This document shows positions 36,479 to 44,895 of a stretch of 64,000 nucleotides of DNA, one piece after another (the first letter of the stretch is position 1; every line of letters begins with the position of its first letter). Below the pieces are notes generated by a model, which saw only the letters and a list, made by a program, of their open reading frames with translations, did not search any database and was not told the DNA's origin. Where the stretch lies: the NCBI GenBank assembly GCA_003075315.1, contig QDFQ01000002.1, forward strand, positions 148,821 through 212,820, read 5' to 3'. Source of the stretch: Arthrobacter sp. TPD3018. GTDB taxonomy: Bacteria; Pseudomonadota; Alphaproteobacteria; Sphingomonadales; Sphingomonadaceae. A program made the position numbers and the translations under genes.

Positions 36479-36913
36479 ATGTTCTCGATTCGACGCGGCG
36501 AAAAGCTGAACCCGGCGCAGCGCCGCTACCTGCGCCGTTTTTTCCCAGCGATGACGATGTACGTGCTGGTGCTGTTTGCCTGCACGGCCATGATCCGTGA
36601 TCAGAAGCCGCAGGGGGCAATGCTCGCGCTTCTGTCCGTAGCGCCGGCGCTGCCGATCGTTGCGGCGATCCTGGTGATGGGTGCCTATCTGATCGAGGAG
36701 CGTGACGAGTTCATCCGTACACGGCTGGCTACGGCGATGCTGGGTGGCCTCGGCATCATGCTGGTCATCACGTCCATCTGGGGGTTCCTGGAAAATGGCG
36801 GAGCCGTCGGACACTTCCCGACCTTCCTGACCTTCCCCGTATGGTGCGGCTGTTTCGGCCTGTGGCAGTGCGCGATGGGGCTGCGCGACCGCTTGGCCGG
36901 GGACGGCGCATGA
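36479..36913 (+). CDS. Four-helix integral membrane protein, partner of XRE regulator
   Basis: A 144-residue protein (ATG 36479, GTG 36476 also possible). It starts with a basic stretch (RRGEKLNPAQRRYLRRF) and has four hydrophobic helices: MTMYVLVLFACTAMI, LLSVAPALPIVAAILVMGAY, AMLGGLGIMLVITSIWGFL and FPVWCGCFGLWQCAMGL. EERDEFIR lies between helices two and three. Such proteins commonly sit next to a Cro/C1-like small regulator and may sequester it or be its target. This is inference from the ATGA overlap with the regulator gene. Confidence 0.72.
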   Translation: MFSIRRGEKLNPAQRRYLRRFFPAMTMYVLVLFACTAMIRDQKPQGAMLALLSVAPALPIVAAILVMGAYLIEERDEFIRTRLATAMLGGLGIMLVITSIWGFLENGGAVGHFPTFLTFPVWCGCFGLWQCAMGLRDRLAGDGA

Positions 36914-37113
36914 ACAACCACCTGCGCGCGCTGCGGGCGGCGCGCGGCTGGAGCCAGCAGCATCTTGCCGAACAGCTAGAGGTCAGCCGGCAGAGCGTCA
37001 ATGCGATCGAGACGGGACGCTACGATCCCTCGCTCCCCCTCGCCTTCCGCATCGCCGAGCTGTTCGAGCTTGCCATCGAAGACGTCTTTGTCAGTCCGTC
37101 CAAGGAGAAGTAA
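36910..37113 (+). CDS. XRE-family transcriptional regulator (YozG-like)
   Basis: A 67-residue single-domain DNA-binding protein. HTH: LRALRAARGWSQQHLAEQLE, then VSRQSVNAIETGRYDPSLPL. It belongs to the very short XRE class commonly paired with small membrane proteins. ATG 36910 overlaps the preceding stop (ATGA). The following hydrolase gene starts 1 bp after its stop, so all three are one transcript. The GTAAAGC repeats upstream are candidate sites. Confidence 0.9.
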   Translation: MNNHLRALRAARGWSQQHLAEQLEVSRQSVNAIETGRYDPSLPLAFRIAELFELAIEDVFVSPSKEK

Positions 37114-37114
37114 T

Positions 37115-38032
37115 ATGATCCGGTTTCTCGGTTTGCGCCTTGCCGCCTCCGCCCTGACGCTGGGCGTCGTCCTGCAGCCGGCGCCGAGCCATGCCGCCGC
37201 GCCTGCCGCCGCCCCCGCTGCCGCCGAGGTTCGGATGGCGCATATCTCGGTGGTGGCGACCGGCAAGGGTAGTCCGGTGATCCTGATCCCCGGCCTGTCT
37301 TCCCCGCGCGCCGTATGGGACGGCGTGGTGCCGGGCCTTGCGAAGACCCACCGCGTCTATGTGGTGCAGGTCAACGGCTTCGCTGCAGATGCGCCGGGCG
37401 CCAACCTGTCGCCGGGGGTGCTGGACGGCGTGGTCGCGGACGTGCACGCGCTGATCGCCAAGGAGAAGATCGCCGGCGCCGCGGTGGTCGGCCATTCGAT
37501 GGGCGGGCTCGCCGCGCTGATGCTGGCCAAGACGCATCCGGGCGATGCGGGCAAGCTGATGATCGTCGATTCGCTGCCCTTTATCGGCACGCTGTTTGCG
37601 CCAACCGCGACCGTCGCGATGATCGAACCGCGCGCGAAGGCGATGCGCGACATGCAGGCGGCAAGCTATGGCAAGCCCGCCGATGCCGTCGCCGCGACCG
37701 CCATCGCCGACCGGCTGGCGCTGAAGCCCGAATCGCGCGCCAAGGTCGCCGCCTGGGCGAAGGCCGCCGATCCGCGCGTGTCGGCACAGGCGATGTACGA
37801 GGACATGACCACCGATCTGCGCCCCGCGATGCCGCAGATCGCGACGCCGATCACACTCGTCTATCCCTGGGCCGCGTCGGGGCCGAGCGAGGCGCAGGCG
37901 AAGGCGCTGTACACCACGGCCTATGCCGGAGCGCCGAACGTGCGGTTCGTGGGGATCGGCGATGCGGCGCATTTCGTGATGCTTGATCAGCCCGCGGCGT
38001 TTCAGGCGGCGATCGGGGGGTTTGCGGGGTGA
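37115..38032 (+). CDS. Secreted alpha/beta hydrolase
   Basis: A 305-residue protein with a signal peptide (LRLAASALTLGVVLQPAPSHA) and then an Ala/Pro-rich spacer. The fold's oxyanion strand is VILIPGLSSPRAVWDGVV, the nucleophile elbow is VVGHSMGGLAALMLAK, and the catalytic His is in IGDAAHFVMLDQP. ATG 37115 follows AAGGAGAAG. Substrate is not known. It is the third gene of the membrane-protein/regulator operon. Confidence 0.87.
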   Translation: MIRFLGLRLAASALTLGVVLQPAPSHAAAPAAAPAAAEVRMAHISVVATGKGSPVILIPGLSSPRAVWDGVVPGLAKTHRVYVVQVNGFAADAPGANLSPGVLDGVVADVHALIAKEKIAGAAVVGHSMGGLAALMLAKTHPGDAGKLMIVDSLPFIGTLFAPTATVAMIEPRAKAMRDMQAASYGKPADAVAATAIADRLALKPESRAKVAAWAKAADPRVSAQAMYEDMTTDLRPAMPQIATPITLVYPWAASGPSEAQAKALYTTAYAGAPNVRFVGIGDAAHFVMLDQPAAFQAAIGGFAG

Positions 38033-38080
38033 TGCCGGCGCTCGTGTCGGTTCGGTTTCGATGTAGGCGGCCGTGGTGGA

Positions 38081-38302
38081 GAAGCGGGACCCCGGATCAA
38101 GTCCGGGGTGACGGACGTGGGGGTTTGGGGCGCTGGCCTTCGCGTGCCGTTCAGACGGTGGGCCGGATGGGTGGGGCTGCGGTCAGGTGACGCCCACACA
38201 CCCGTCATCCCGGCCTTGAGCCGGGATCCCGCTTCTGCTCTCGGCGCGAGGAAGCGGGACCCCGGATCAGGTCCGGGGTGACGGACGTGGGGGTTTGGGG
38301 CG
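38081..38302. repeat. Cluster of GTCA palindromes with a 52-bp direct duplication
   Basis: A half element (38083-38112) and a full palindrome (38204-38282, arms starting GTCATCCCGGCCTTGAGCCG). The segment 38081-38132 recurs at 38251-38302 with one mismatch, a 52-bp direct repeat at 170-bp spacing. A decayed half element lies near 38375. These account for most of the 540-base gap 38033-38572, which holds no gene I can support. Confidence 0.85.
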
Positions 38303-38572
38303 GACCTTTAGCGCTTGCCATTAGGGGCGGCGCGCCGGCGGCAGGTTGGCGTGAGGACGGACGCGATTGCTTCCGTCACCCCGGACCGTAGCCGAGGTCT
38401 TGCTTCGGTGGTCAAAAACGCCGGCTCACAATCCGGGCAACGAAGGTGAGCGTGGCGAGGGGCTTAGGCCGTGTGGGGCGGCGCGTCGGTGGGGAATTGC
38501 CCGGTCCTTGACCCAGATTGTCGTTGACCCGCCCCCAGCGCTCGGCTCCACTGCCGGGCGAGGGGGACGGAC

Positions 38573-39667
38573 ATGAGTGACGAACAGGCAGCGGCGCGGG
38601 CGTTCCGCTTTACCGGGCGGTGGCAGGATTATGCGCCGATCGCCTTCACCAACCTGCTGCTGACGATCGTCACGCTGGGCGTCTACGTCTTTTGGGCGCG
38701 GACGCGGACGCGGCGGTATCTGTGGAGCCGGACGCAGTTCATCGACGACCGGCTGGAATGGACGGGCACGGGGCTGGAGCTGTTCGTCGGCTATCTGCTC
38801 GCCTTCGTCCTGTTCGTCGTGCCGTTCGGCGTCATCAACCTCGTCCTGCAGGGCGTGATGATGCGCGGGCATCAGGGTGCGGCGGGGCTGATGGTGGGCC
38901 TGCTCTATCTCGCGATCCTGTATCTGTTCGGCGTCGCGCGGTTCCGGGCGCTGCGCTACCGCCTCAGCCGGACCTTGTGGCATGGCATCCGCGGCGGCAG
39001 CGACGACCAGGGCGTCGTATATGGCTGGAGCTATTTCTGGCGGACGCTGCTGTCGTTCCTGACCATCTATCTGATGACGCCCTGGGCGATGGCCAAATTG
39101 TGGAACCAGCGATGGAATGCGATGAGCTTTGGCTCGCTGCCCTTCCGCAGCCATGCGCGCTGGCAGCCGGTGTTCAAGCGGTTCCTGCTGTTCTACGTTG
39201 TGCCGATCGCCCTGTCTTTCGTCGTCGGTATCCTGATCGCGATCTTTGCCGGGGTCGCGGCCGCGCTGAAATCCGATGCGCCGCCGACGAGCGGGATGAT
39301 CGTGACGATCGCGCTGGCGGGCGTCCTCTTCTACATCCTGTTCTTCGGCGTGCTGGGCCTCGTTGCCATGGCCTTCTATGCCGCCTTCTTCCGCGAGGCG
39401 ATCGGCGCGACATCGCTGGGCAAGCTGGAGTTCGGGTTCGAGGCGTCGACGATGGACTGGGTGAAGCTGTACCTCGGCAACCTGGGGCTGACGGTGATTA
39501 CCTTCGGTGTCGGCTATATCTTCGTGCCGTATCGCAACTGGGCGTTCTTCATCCGTCACCTCGCGGCCTATGGCGAGGTGGAGATCGATACGCTGACCCA
39601 GTCGCGCACACGCGAACCGGGCCAGGGCGAAGGGCTGCTCGACGCCTTCGATGTCGGCGCGTTCTGA
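38573..39667 (+). CDS. DUF898 (YjgN-like) membrane protein
   Basis: A 364-residue protein with about seven helices. The family N-terminus is clear: FRFTGRWQDYAPIAFTNLLL, TIVTLGVYVFWARTRTRRYL and FIDDRLEWTGTGLELFVGYL. Function is unknown. It overlaps the M48 protease gene by 17 bp, and this pairing recurs in other Proteobacteria, implying a joint membrane role, for example protease docking. Confidence 0.86.
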   Translation: MSDEQAAARAFRFTGRWQDYAPIAFTNLLLTIVTLGVYVFWARTRTRRYLWSRTQFIDDRLEWTGTGLELFVGYLLAFVLFVVPFGVINLVLQGVMMRGHQGAAGLMVGLLYLAILYLFGVARFRALRYRLSRTLWHGIRGGSDDQGVVYGWSYFWRTLLSFLTIYLMTPWAMAKLWNQRWNAMSFGSLPFRSHARWQPVFKRFLLFYVVPIALSFVVGILIAIFAGVAAALKSDAPPTSGMIVTIALAGVLFYILFFGVLGLVAMAFYAAFFREAIGATSLGKLEFGFEASTMDWVKLYLGNLGLTVITFGVGYIFVPYRNWAFFIRHLAAYGEVEIDTLTQSRTREPGQGEGLLDAFDVGAF

Positions 39668-40724
39668 CCCCGTGCGCGCAGACGTCTGGCATTACGACGG
39701 CGTCACCGCGCTGCGCCGCCGGGTGGAGCTGATCGCCGAGGGCGACGGCTTCACGCTGGCGGACGACGGGCATACCGGCGAGCGGGTGGCGTTCGCCGAG
39801 CTGACGCCGGGCGACGGCGACGCCGGGCAGGCGAACTTCGGGCGCAAGGGGCACCCCGGCTGGCGGATCACCTTCGACGGCGCGGTGCCGGCCGATCTCG
39901 CCGCGGCACTGCCGGGCGCGCATCGCTACGGCCGCTGGGTCGATCGGCTGGGTCTGTGGCGTGCGGTCGGCGTCTTTGCGGTGCTGGCGGCCATCGTCGT
40001 GGTCATCGTCCTGCGCACCCCTGCCCTGCTTGCGCGGATGATCCCCGCGTCGGCCGAACAGCGGCTGGGCGACGTGATGATGGGCGATTTCGGCCGCAAG
40101 GGCTGTTCCGATCCCGCCGGACGCGCCGCGCTGGCGACGCTGGTGCAGCGCGTCGACCCCGACGATCGCACGCTGGAGGTGCATGTCGTCAAGCTGCCGA
40201 TGGTCAATGCGGTGACGCTGCCCGGCGGGCGGATCGTGGTGTTCGACGGGCTGATCCAGGCGGCGCAGTCACCCGACGAGGTCGCGGGCGTGATCGCGCA
40301 TGAGATCGGCCACGTCCGCGGGCGCGACGTGATGGAATCGCTGCTGCGGCAGATGGGCCTGTCCGTCCTGCTCGGCGGGATGGAGGGGCATGTCGGCGGC
40401 TATACCAATGCGCTGCTCGCCACCGCCTATTCGCGCGATGCGGAGGCGCGCGCCGACGGCCGGGCGATCGACATGCTGCGCGACGCCAAGCTGTCGCCGG
40501 TGCCGACCGCGCGCTTCTTCGACCGGCTGGGCAAGGGCGCGGGCAGCACGGAACGGATGTTCGCCTACATCGCCAGCCATCCGGTGTCGGCGGACCGGGC
40601 GAAGCGCTTCCGGGCGAGCGTGGCGAAGGGGGCGGTGTATACGCCGGCGCTGAACGCGCGCGATTGGGCGGCGCTGCGCGGGATCTGCACGGGCGAGACG
40701 GATACGATCGACTGGCGGTTCTGA
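39651..40724 (+). CDS. M48-family zinc metalloprotease (membrane-anchored)
   Basis: A 357-residue protein. An N-terminal beta-rich segment is followed by a membrane helix (VGVFAVLAAIVVVIVLRTPA), then the protease domain with zinc motif VIAHEIGHVRGRDVMES and the third ligand in SRDAEARADGRAID. NAVTLPGGRIVVFDGLI is a typical M48 strand. Coupled to the DUF898 gene by overlap, so both probably work at the inner membrane. ATG 39651 is used, and GTG 39672 is possible. Confidence 0.88.
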   Translation: MSARSDPVRADVWHYDGVTALRRRVELIAEGDGFTLADDGHTGERVAFAELTPGDGDAGQANFGRKGHPGWRITFDGAVPADLAAALPGAHRYGRWVDRLGLWRAVGVFAVLAAIVVVIVLRTPALLARMIPASAEQRLGDVMMGDFGRKGCSDPAGRAALATLVQRVDPDDRTLEVHVVKLPMVNAVTLPGGRIVVFDGLIQAAQSPDEVAGVIAHEIGHVRGRDVMESLLRQMGLSVLLGGMEGHVGGYTNALLATAYSRDAEARADGRAIDMLRDAKLSPVPTARFFDRLGKGAGSTERMFAYIASHPVSADRAKRFRASVAKGAVYTPALNARDWAALRGICTGETDTIDWRF

Positions 40725-40810
40725 GGGGCGGTTGCTGATTGGCTCCGTTGCTTCGGATTTTTTTGGGGCGAGCGGGCAGTTGGAGGTTCCGGCCATCCCC
40801 CTCGCCGCAG

Positions 40811-41032
40811 AGTGGACCCCGGAACACGTCCGGGGTGACGCGGTGGGTGGGCGAAGACCTCGAACAGACGTGAGCGATCCGTTCTGCCGCGAGGTGCGTA
40901 AAACGCCCACGGCCCCATCGTCACCCCGCCCACAACGTCACCTCCTGCCCCATCGTCACCCCGGCCTTGAGCCGGGGTCCCGCTTCTCCGACGGTCGCCA
41001 ACAGCGGGACCCCGGATCAAGTCCGGGGTGAC
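40811..41032. repeat. GTCA palindromes before regB
   Basis: A half element at 40811-40840 (ends CGTCCGGGGTGACG) and a full palindrome at 40955-41032 (outer GTCACCCCGGCCTTGAGCCG and its partner). They fill the 388-base gap 40725-41112. A weak hairpin with seven T residues at 40744-40764 may end the M48 transcript. No gene is seen. Confidence 0.85.
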
Positions 41033-41112
41033 GGATTGGGTGGGGTGTGCGTTCCGGATCATTCCCCTGCGCCGGGATGACGTGCGGGGCGGCGCGCGCT
41101 ACCACGGGGGTT

Positions 41113-42393
41113 ATGAGCCACGCCGTCCGCCTGCCGCCGCCCGCGCCTGACGATGCCGCGGCGCGCAACATGCGGCAGCTGGTGCTGTTGCGCTGGATGG
41201 CGGTGGGTGGGCAGCTCGCGACGATCCTGACGGTCTATTACGGCTTCGGCATCACGCTGCCGATCGCGCAGATGTTCGTGGTGCTGGCCGGGCTCGTGAT
41301 GCTGAACGTCATGACGTGGCTGGGGCATCCGCATTGGCCGGTCACCAATTTCCAGCTGTTCGGCACGTTGGTGTGCGACGTCTTCGCGCTGTCGGTGCAG
41401 CTGTACCTGTCGGGCGGCGCGAACAATCCGTTCGTGTCGCTGTACCTGTTGCAGGTGGTGATGGGCGCGGTGCTGCTGCATACCTGGTCGAGCTGGGCGC
41501 TGGTTGGCTTCACCGCCGTCGCCTTTGCGATGGTCGCCGCGGTCAGCCCGCCGCTGGCGTTGCCGCCGTGGTTCGCGACGCATCTGTCGCCGGTCTATGT
41601 GCTGGCACTGTGGTGCAATTTCGTGCTCGCCGCGGTGCTGCTGGTGCTGTTCGTGACGCGGATCGCGGCCAACCTGCGCGAGCGCGATGCTTATCTCGCC
41701 GACCTCAGCCGTCGTGCCGCCGAAGAGGATCAGATCGTGCGCATGGGCCTGCTGGCCAGCGGCGCGGCGCATGAGCTGGGTACGCCGCTCGCGTCGATTG
41801 CGGTGCTGCTGGGCGACTGGAAGGCCGATCCGGCCGTCACGCACGACCCGCGCCTCGCGGCGGAAGTCGCGGAGATGCAGGCCGAGGTGATGCGCTGCAA
41901 GACGATCGTGTCGGGGATCCTGTTCGCGGCGGGCGAGGTAACCGGCGTCGCCCCCGAACGTACGACGGTGCGCCGGTTCCTGCGCCAGCTGATCGACGCC
42001 TGGCCGGGCACCGTCGCCTTCCACGATGCGTTGTCCGACGACACGCCGATCGTGGCCGATCGCGCGCTGGGGCAGGCGCTGACCAACCTGCTGGACAATG
42101 CGGTCGAGGCAGGCGCGGAGCGGATCGCGCTGACGGCGCAGATGGAGGAGGCGATGCTGGTGCTGACGGTGCAGGATGACGGCAGCGGCTTCCCGTCGCA
42201 GGTGCTGGACAGCCTGGGGCGGCCGTACAACACCAGCAAGGCGCGGCGCGGCGCGGGGCTGGGCCTGTTCCTCGCGACCAACGTGTTGCGAACGCTGGGA
42301 GGCACCTTGCAGGCGCGCAACCGGGCTGAGGGCGGCGCCGAGACGGTGCTGCGGCTGCCGATCGCCAGCCTGGCGCTGGAGGCGCGCGGATGA
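41113..42393 (+). CDS. regB: RegB/PrrB/ActS redox sensor histidine kinase
   Basis: A 426-residue inner-membrane kinase with six N-terminal helices. The ubiquinone-binding motif is SGGANNPFVSLYLLQ. The phosphoacceptor is in LLASGAAHELGTPLASIAVL, with the redox-active Cys after it in EVMRCKTIVSGIL. HATPase motifs are NLLDNAVEAGAE, DDGSGF and GAGLGLFLA. It signals membrane redox state to RegA, controlling respiration and related genes. ATG 41113 used. Overlaps regA (ATGA). Confidence 0.94.
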   Translation: MSHAVRLPPPAPDDAAARNMRQLVLLRWMAVGGQLATILTVYYGFGITLPIAQMFVVLAGLVMLNVMTWLGHPHWPVTNFQLFGTLVCDVFALSVQLYLSGGANNPFVSLYLLQVVMGAVLLHTWSSWALVGFTAVAFAMVAAVSPPLALPPWFATHLSPVYVLALWCNFVLAAVLLVLFVTRIAANLRERDAYLADLSRRAAEEDQIVRMGLLASGAAHELGTPLASIAVLLGDWKADPAVTHDPRLAAEVAEMQAEVMRCKTIVSGILFAAGEVTGVAPERTTVRRFLRQLIDAWPGTVAFHDALSDDTPIVADRALGQALTNLLDNAVEAGAERIALTAQMEEAMLVLTVQDDGSGFPSQVLDSLGRPYNTSKARRGAGLGLFLATNVLRTLGGTLQARNRAEGGAETVLRLPIASLALEARG

Positions 42394-42926
42394 GCGACCC
42401 CCGCCGCCTGCTGATCGTCGAGGACGATGCCAATTTCGCGCGCACGCTGGGCCGGTCGTTCGAGCGGCGCGGCTATGCGGTCGCGATGATCGACGGGCCG
42501 GACACGCTGGAGTCGACGGCGACGGCGTTCAAGCCCGACCATGCCGTGGTCGACCTGCGGCTGGGTGGCGCGTCGGGCCTTGCCTGCGTCGCGGCGTTGC
42601 ATGCGCTCGATCCGGGGATCAAGATCGTCGTGCTGACCGGCTTTGCCAGCATCGCGACCGCGGTGGAGGCGATCAAGCTGGGCGCGACCAATTACCTGAC
42701 CAAGCCCGCCAATACCGACGATATCGAGGCGGCGTTCGCGCGCGTCGAGGGCGATGCCGACGCGACCATCGCCCCTGCCCCACCGACGTCGATCAAGACG
42801 CTGGAATGGGAGCATATCCACCAGACGCTGGCCGATGTGGACTTCAACATTTCGGAAGCCGCGCGCCGGCTGGGGATGCACCGACGGACGTTGGCGCGGA
42901 AGCTCGACAAGCGGCACATGGGGTGA
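42390..42926 (+). CDS. regA: RegA/PrrA/ActR response regulator
   Basis: A 178-residue regulator. The receiver is LLIVEDDANFARTLGRSF, with phosphoacceptor Asp in HAVVDLRLGGASGL and the T/K switch LTGFAS and LTKPAN. A Pro/Ala linker and a Fis-type HTH (DFNISEAARRLGMHRRTLAR) follow, matching the strongly conserved RegA recognition helix. Partner of RegB, whose gene it overlaps by 4 bp. Confidence 0.95.
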   Translation: MSDPRRLLIVEDDANFARTLGRSFERRGYAVAMIDGPDTLESTATAFKPDHAVVDLRLGGASGLACVAALHALDPGIKIVVLTGFASIATAVEAIKLGATNYLTKPANTDDIEAAFARVEGDADATIAPAPPTSIKTLEWEHIHQTLADVDFNISEAARRLGMHRRTLARKLDKRHMG

Positions 42927-43166
42927 TCCTCCCCCCGCCGATGTGGGTGACCGTTCGGCGTCAGCCGAATAGTGGAGCGGGAAGCGAACGAAGCGTGCCG
43001 CTGACCTCCCCCTCCGTCAGGGCTTCGCTGCGCCACCTCCCCCTGGCGGGGGAGGACTTTAGGGCGGCGGCGGAAGGGGGCATCCCCAAGCGCTATGCTC
43101 GCGGATGGCCCCCTCCATCATTCGCTGCACGAACGGTCCCCCTGCCCGCGGTGCGGGGAGGATTTT
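42925..43166. repeat. Long repeat of the CCTCCCC/GGGGAGGA type
   Basis: It begins GATCCTCCCCCCGCCGATGT and ends GCGGGGAGGATTTT, with internal CACCTCCCCCTGGCGGGGGA pairing. It is related in ends and contents (CCCCCTCCATCAT, GGTCCCC) to 33616-33806. It fills the space between regA and the convergent PHA-type gene. Confidence 0.65.
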
Positions 43167-43167
43167 G

Positions 43168-43470
43168 CTATTTCAGCAGCTTTGGCGCTTCCTGCTGAAT
43201 GACGTCGCGGATCTTGCCCGCGAACAGGCCGAGGAAGCCGGGCAGATCGACGATCGCGTGGACGTTGCTGTCCGACACGGTGGCGCGGCAGCCGATCTGC
43301 TGGCCCATCGCCGCGACGGTGAAGTGCATCGTGTCGCCGTCCCAGCGGTGATCGACCTGCGCGCCGCCGGGGATCAGCCGGCCGATCTTGCCGATGCCGC
43401 CGTCCAGCCGGTCGCGGACGCCCTGCTTGCCGAGTTGGTGGGGAATGTTGATCTCGATTGGCGCGGTCAT
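43168..43470 (-). CDS. Polyhydroxyalkanoic acid system family protein
   Basis: A 100-residue protein starting [20 protein letters not shown], then [39 protein letters not shown] and [20 protein letters not shown]. These match the PHA_gran_rgn family, which has been linked by gene context to PHA granules but has little direct evidence. No PHA synthase or depolymerase is in the window. It overlaps the VOC gene by 4 bp. Confidence 0.82.
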   Translation of the reverse strand: MTAPIEINIPHQLGKQGVRDRLDGGIGKIGRLIPGGAQVDHRWDGDTMHFTVAAMGQQIGCRATVSDSNVHAIVDLPGFLGLFAGKIRDVIQQEAPKLLK

Positions 43471-43898
43471 GCGGGGTCCTTCGTGGTGGCGAACAGCATC
43501 GCGTCGTCGGCAAACGCCTTGAACTCCAGCGCGTTGCCCGAGGGGTCGTAGAAGAACATCGTCGCCTGCTCGCCCGGCTGGCCCACGAAGCGGACATGGG
43601 GAGCGATGCCGAAGCGCGTGCCCGCCGCGACGAGGCGATCGCGCAGGGCTTCCCAGTCCGGCATCGTCAGCACCACGCCGAAATGCGGGACCGGCACGTC
43701 GTGGCCATCGACGGCATTTTCGACGCGGACTCCGCGCGCCGCGGGATCGAGGTGCGCGACGATCTGATGGCCGAACAGGTCGAAATCGATCCAGGCGTCG
43801 CTCGATCGCCCCTCCGCACAGCCCAAGGTGCCGCCATAGAAGGCGCGCGCGGCGGTGAGATCGTGGACGGGAAAGGCGAGATGGAAGGGACGCAGCAT
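43467..43898 (-). CDS. VOC-superfamily (glyoxalase/dioxygenase fold) protein
   Basis: A 143-residue protein with two beta-alpha-beta-beta-beta units: [50 protein letters not shown] and [16 protein letters not shown]. Metal-ligand His and Glu positions (H7, H50-type, E in NALEFK) look intact. Substrate is unknown. Translationally coupled with the PHA-type gene. Confidence 0.87.
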   Translation of the reverse strand: MLRPFHLAFPVHDLTAARAFYGGTLGCAEGRSSDAWIDFDLFGHQIVAHLDPAARGVRVENAVDGHDVPVPHFGVVLTMPDWEALRDRLVAAGTRFGIAPHVRFVGQPGEQATMFFYDPSGNALEFKAFADDAMLFATTKDPA

Positions 43899-43957
43899 GC
43901 CGGCAAGATAGGGTGATCGCAGCGACGGTGCCAGCGTCGCTATGACTCGATCCCGCC

Positions 43958-44038
43958 GTCATCCCAGCGAAGGCTGGGATCTTCCGGTTGGGACGCGCTG
44001 GATGAGCCGCGAAAAACCCCAGCCTGCGCTGGGGTGAC
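43958..44038. repeat. GTCATCCC palindrome (CAGCGAAGGCTGGG variant)
   Basis: The arm GTCATCCCAGCGAAGGCTGG at 43958 pairs with CCAGCCTGCGCTGGGGTGAC ending at 44038. Each arm is itself a small hairpin. It lies between two minus-strand transcription units. Confidence 0.88.
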
Positions 44039-44087
44039 GGCTGCGGCTAGATCCTGAGGTGACGACCGCTGGTAGATCAGGCAGGCG

Positions 44088-44450
44088 TCAGCGCTTGTCC
44101 GGCAAGGTGTAGGGCGTGAAGCGGGTGAAGCGGCAATAGGCCGAGGGGATCGACGTGCCCGGCGTCAGCACGCGGAAGCGGTCGTTGCGGCAGAGTTGCC
44201 CGCCCCACACGTCGACAATCAGCGTGTTGAGCGGCGCGAGCGACGGGCAGGCACCGACCGGCCCCGTCTTCCACACCGTGCGGCCCGCGCCCTGCCGATA
44301 GAGGATGGTGTGCGCATCGACGATCTCCGGACCATTGGTGCTCGACAGCGAGATGCAGTCGGCCGGCGTCCCCGCCACCCGATCGGCGAGCGGGTCCGAC
44401 CGTGCCGCCGTCAGCGGCAGCGCGAGGGCGAGCAGCGCCAGCACTTTCAT
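44088..44450 (-). CDS. Small secreted cysteine protein, paralogue of the preceding gene
   Basis: A 120-residue exported protein (signal MKVLALLALALPLTAARS). Cysteines at 32, 68, 87 and 106. The pattern C-x35-C-x18-C-x18-C and the motifs ILYR, GACPSL, QLCRNDRF and AYCRFTRF align with the neighbour at 44447-44866, so the two are tandem paralogues. It resembles DUF6491-type sphingomonad proteins, function unknown. ATG 44450 overlaps the preceding stop. Confidence 0.75.
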   Translation of the reverse strand: MKVLALLALALPLTAARSDPLADRVAGTPADCISLSSTNGPEIVDAHTILYRQGAGRTVWKTGPVGACPSLAPLNTLIVDVWGGQLCRNDRFRVLTPGTSIPSAYCRFTRFTPYTLPDKR

Positions 44451-44866
44451 CGCGCCGGCCGCTCGTAGCGGACGAATGGGCCGAGCGAGCAGCTGCCCGA
44501 CATCATCCGCGATCCCTGGTCGACGGTGGTCGCGATATCGCCCTGACAGGCCTGGCTCATCGGGCTTTGCGTGACGAGGATATCGCCGCGTGCGACACGC
44601 TCGCAGCCGCCCGACGTATCGGTGCGATATTTCAGCGTGCGGCTGACCGAATAGACCAACGTCGGGCCGAACGCCTTGACCTGCGTATTGTTGAAGCGCG
44701 GCATGCACGCCATCGGCTGACCGGGGGTGAGGCCGGCGAGTTCCTTCTGCAAGCCGCTGGCCGCGGCGGCGCTGTCCTGTTCGGCGGCAAGGCGTTGCTG
44801 CGGCGTCTGGGCACAGGCCGCCGCCAGCACCAGCGTCGCCATCGCAAGGGGTGTCCTGATCGGCAT
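44447..44866 (-). CDS. Small cysteine lipoprotein, tandem paralogue
   Basis: A 139-residue lipoprotein (lipobox AAAC, Cys18) with further cysteines at 54, 88, 107 and 126. Spacing 34-19-19 matches 36-19-19 in the next gene. Motifs LVYSVSRTLKYR, GGCERVARGDILV, QACQGD and GSCSLGPFVRYE align. Four conserved cysteines suggest two disulfides in the periplasm. Lies 29 bp after gloB. Confidence 0.75.
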   Translation of the reverse strand: MPIRTPLAMATLVLAAACAQTPQQRLAAEQDSAAAASGLQKELAGLTPGQPMACMPRFNNTQVKAFGPTLVYSVSRTLKYRTDTSGGCERVARGDILVTQSPMSQACQGDIATTVDQGSRMMSGSCSLGPFVRYERPAR

Positions 44867-44895
44867 ATGTCGCTCCTGTCGCCGGGTTAAACGTC

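Noticed and set aside
38033..41112. CRISPR array, suggested by repeated CCGGGGTGACGG units
   Set aside because: Units are palindromic, irregularly spaced and without unique spacers of fixed length, and there are no cas genes.
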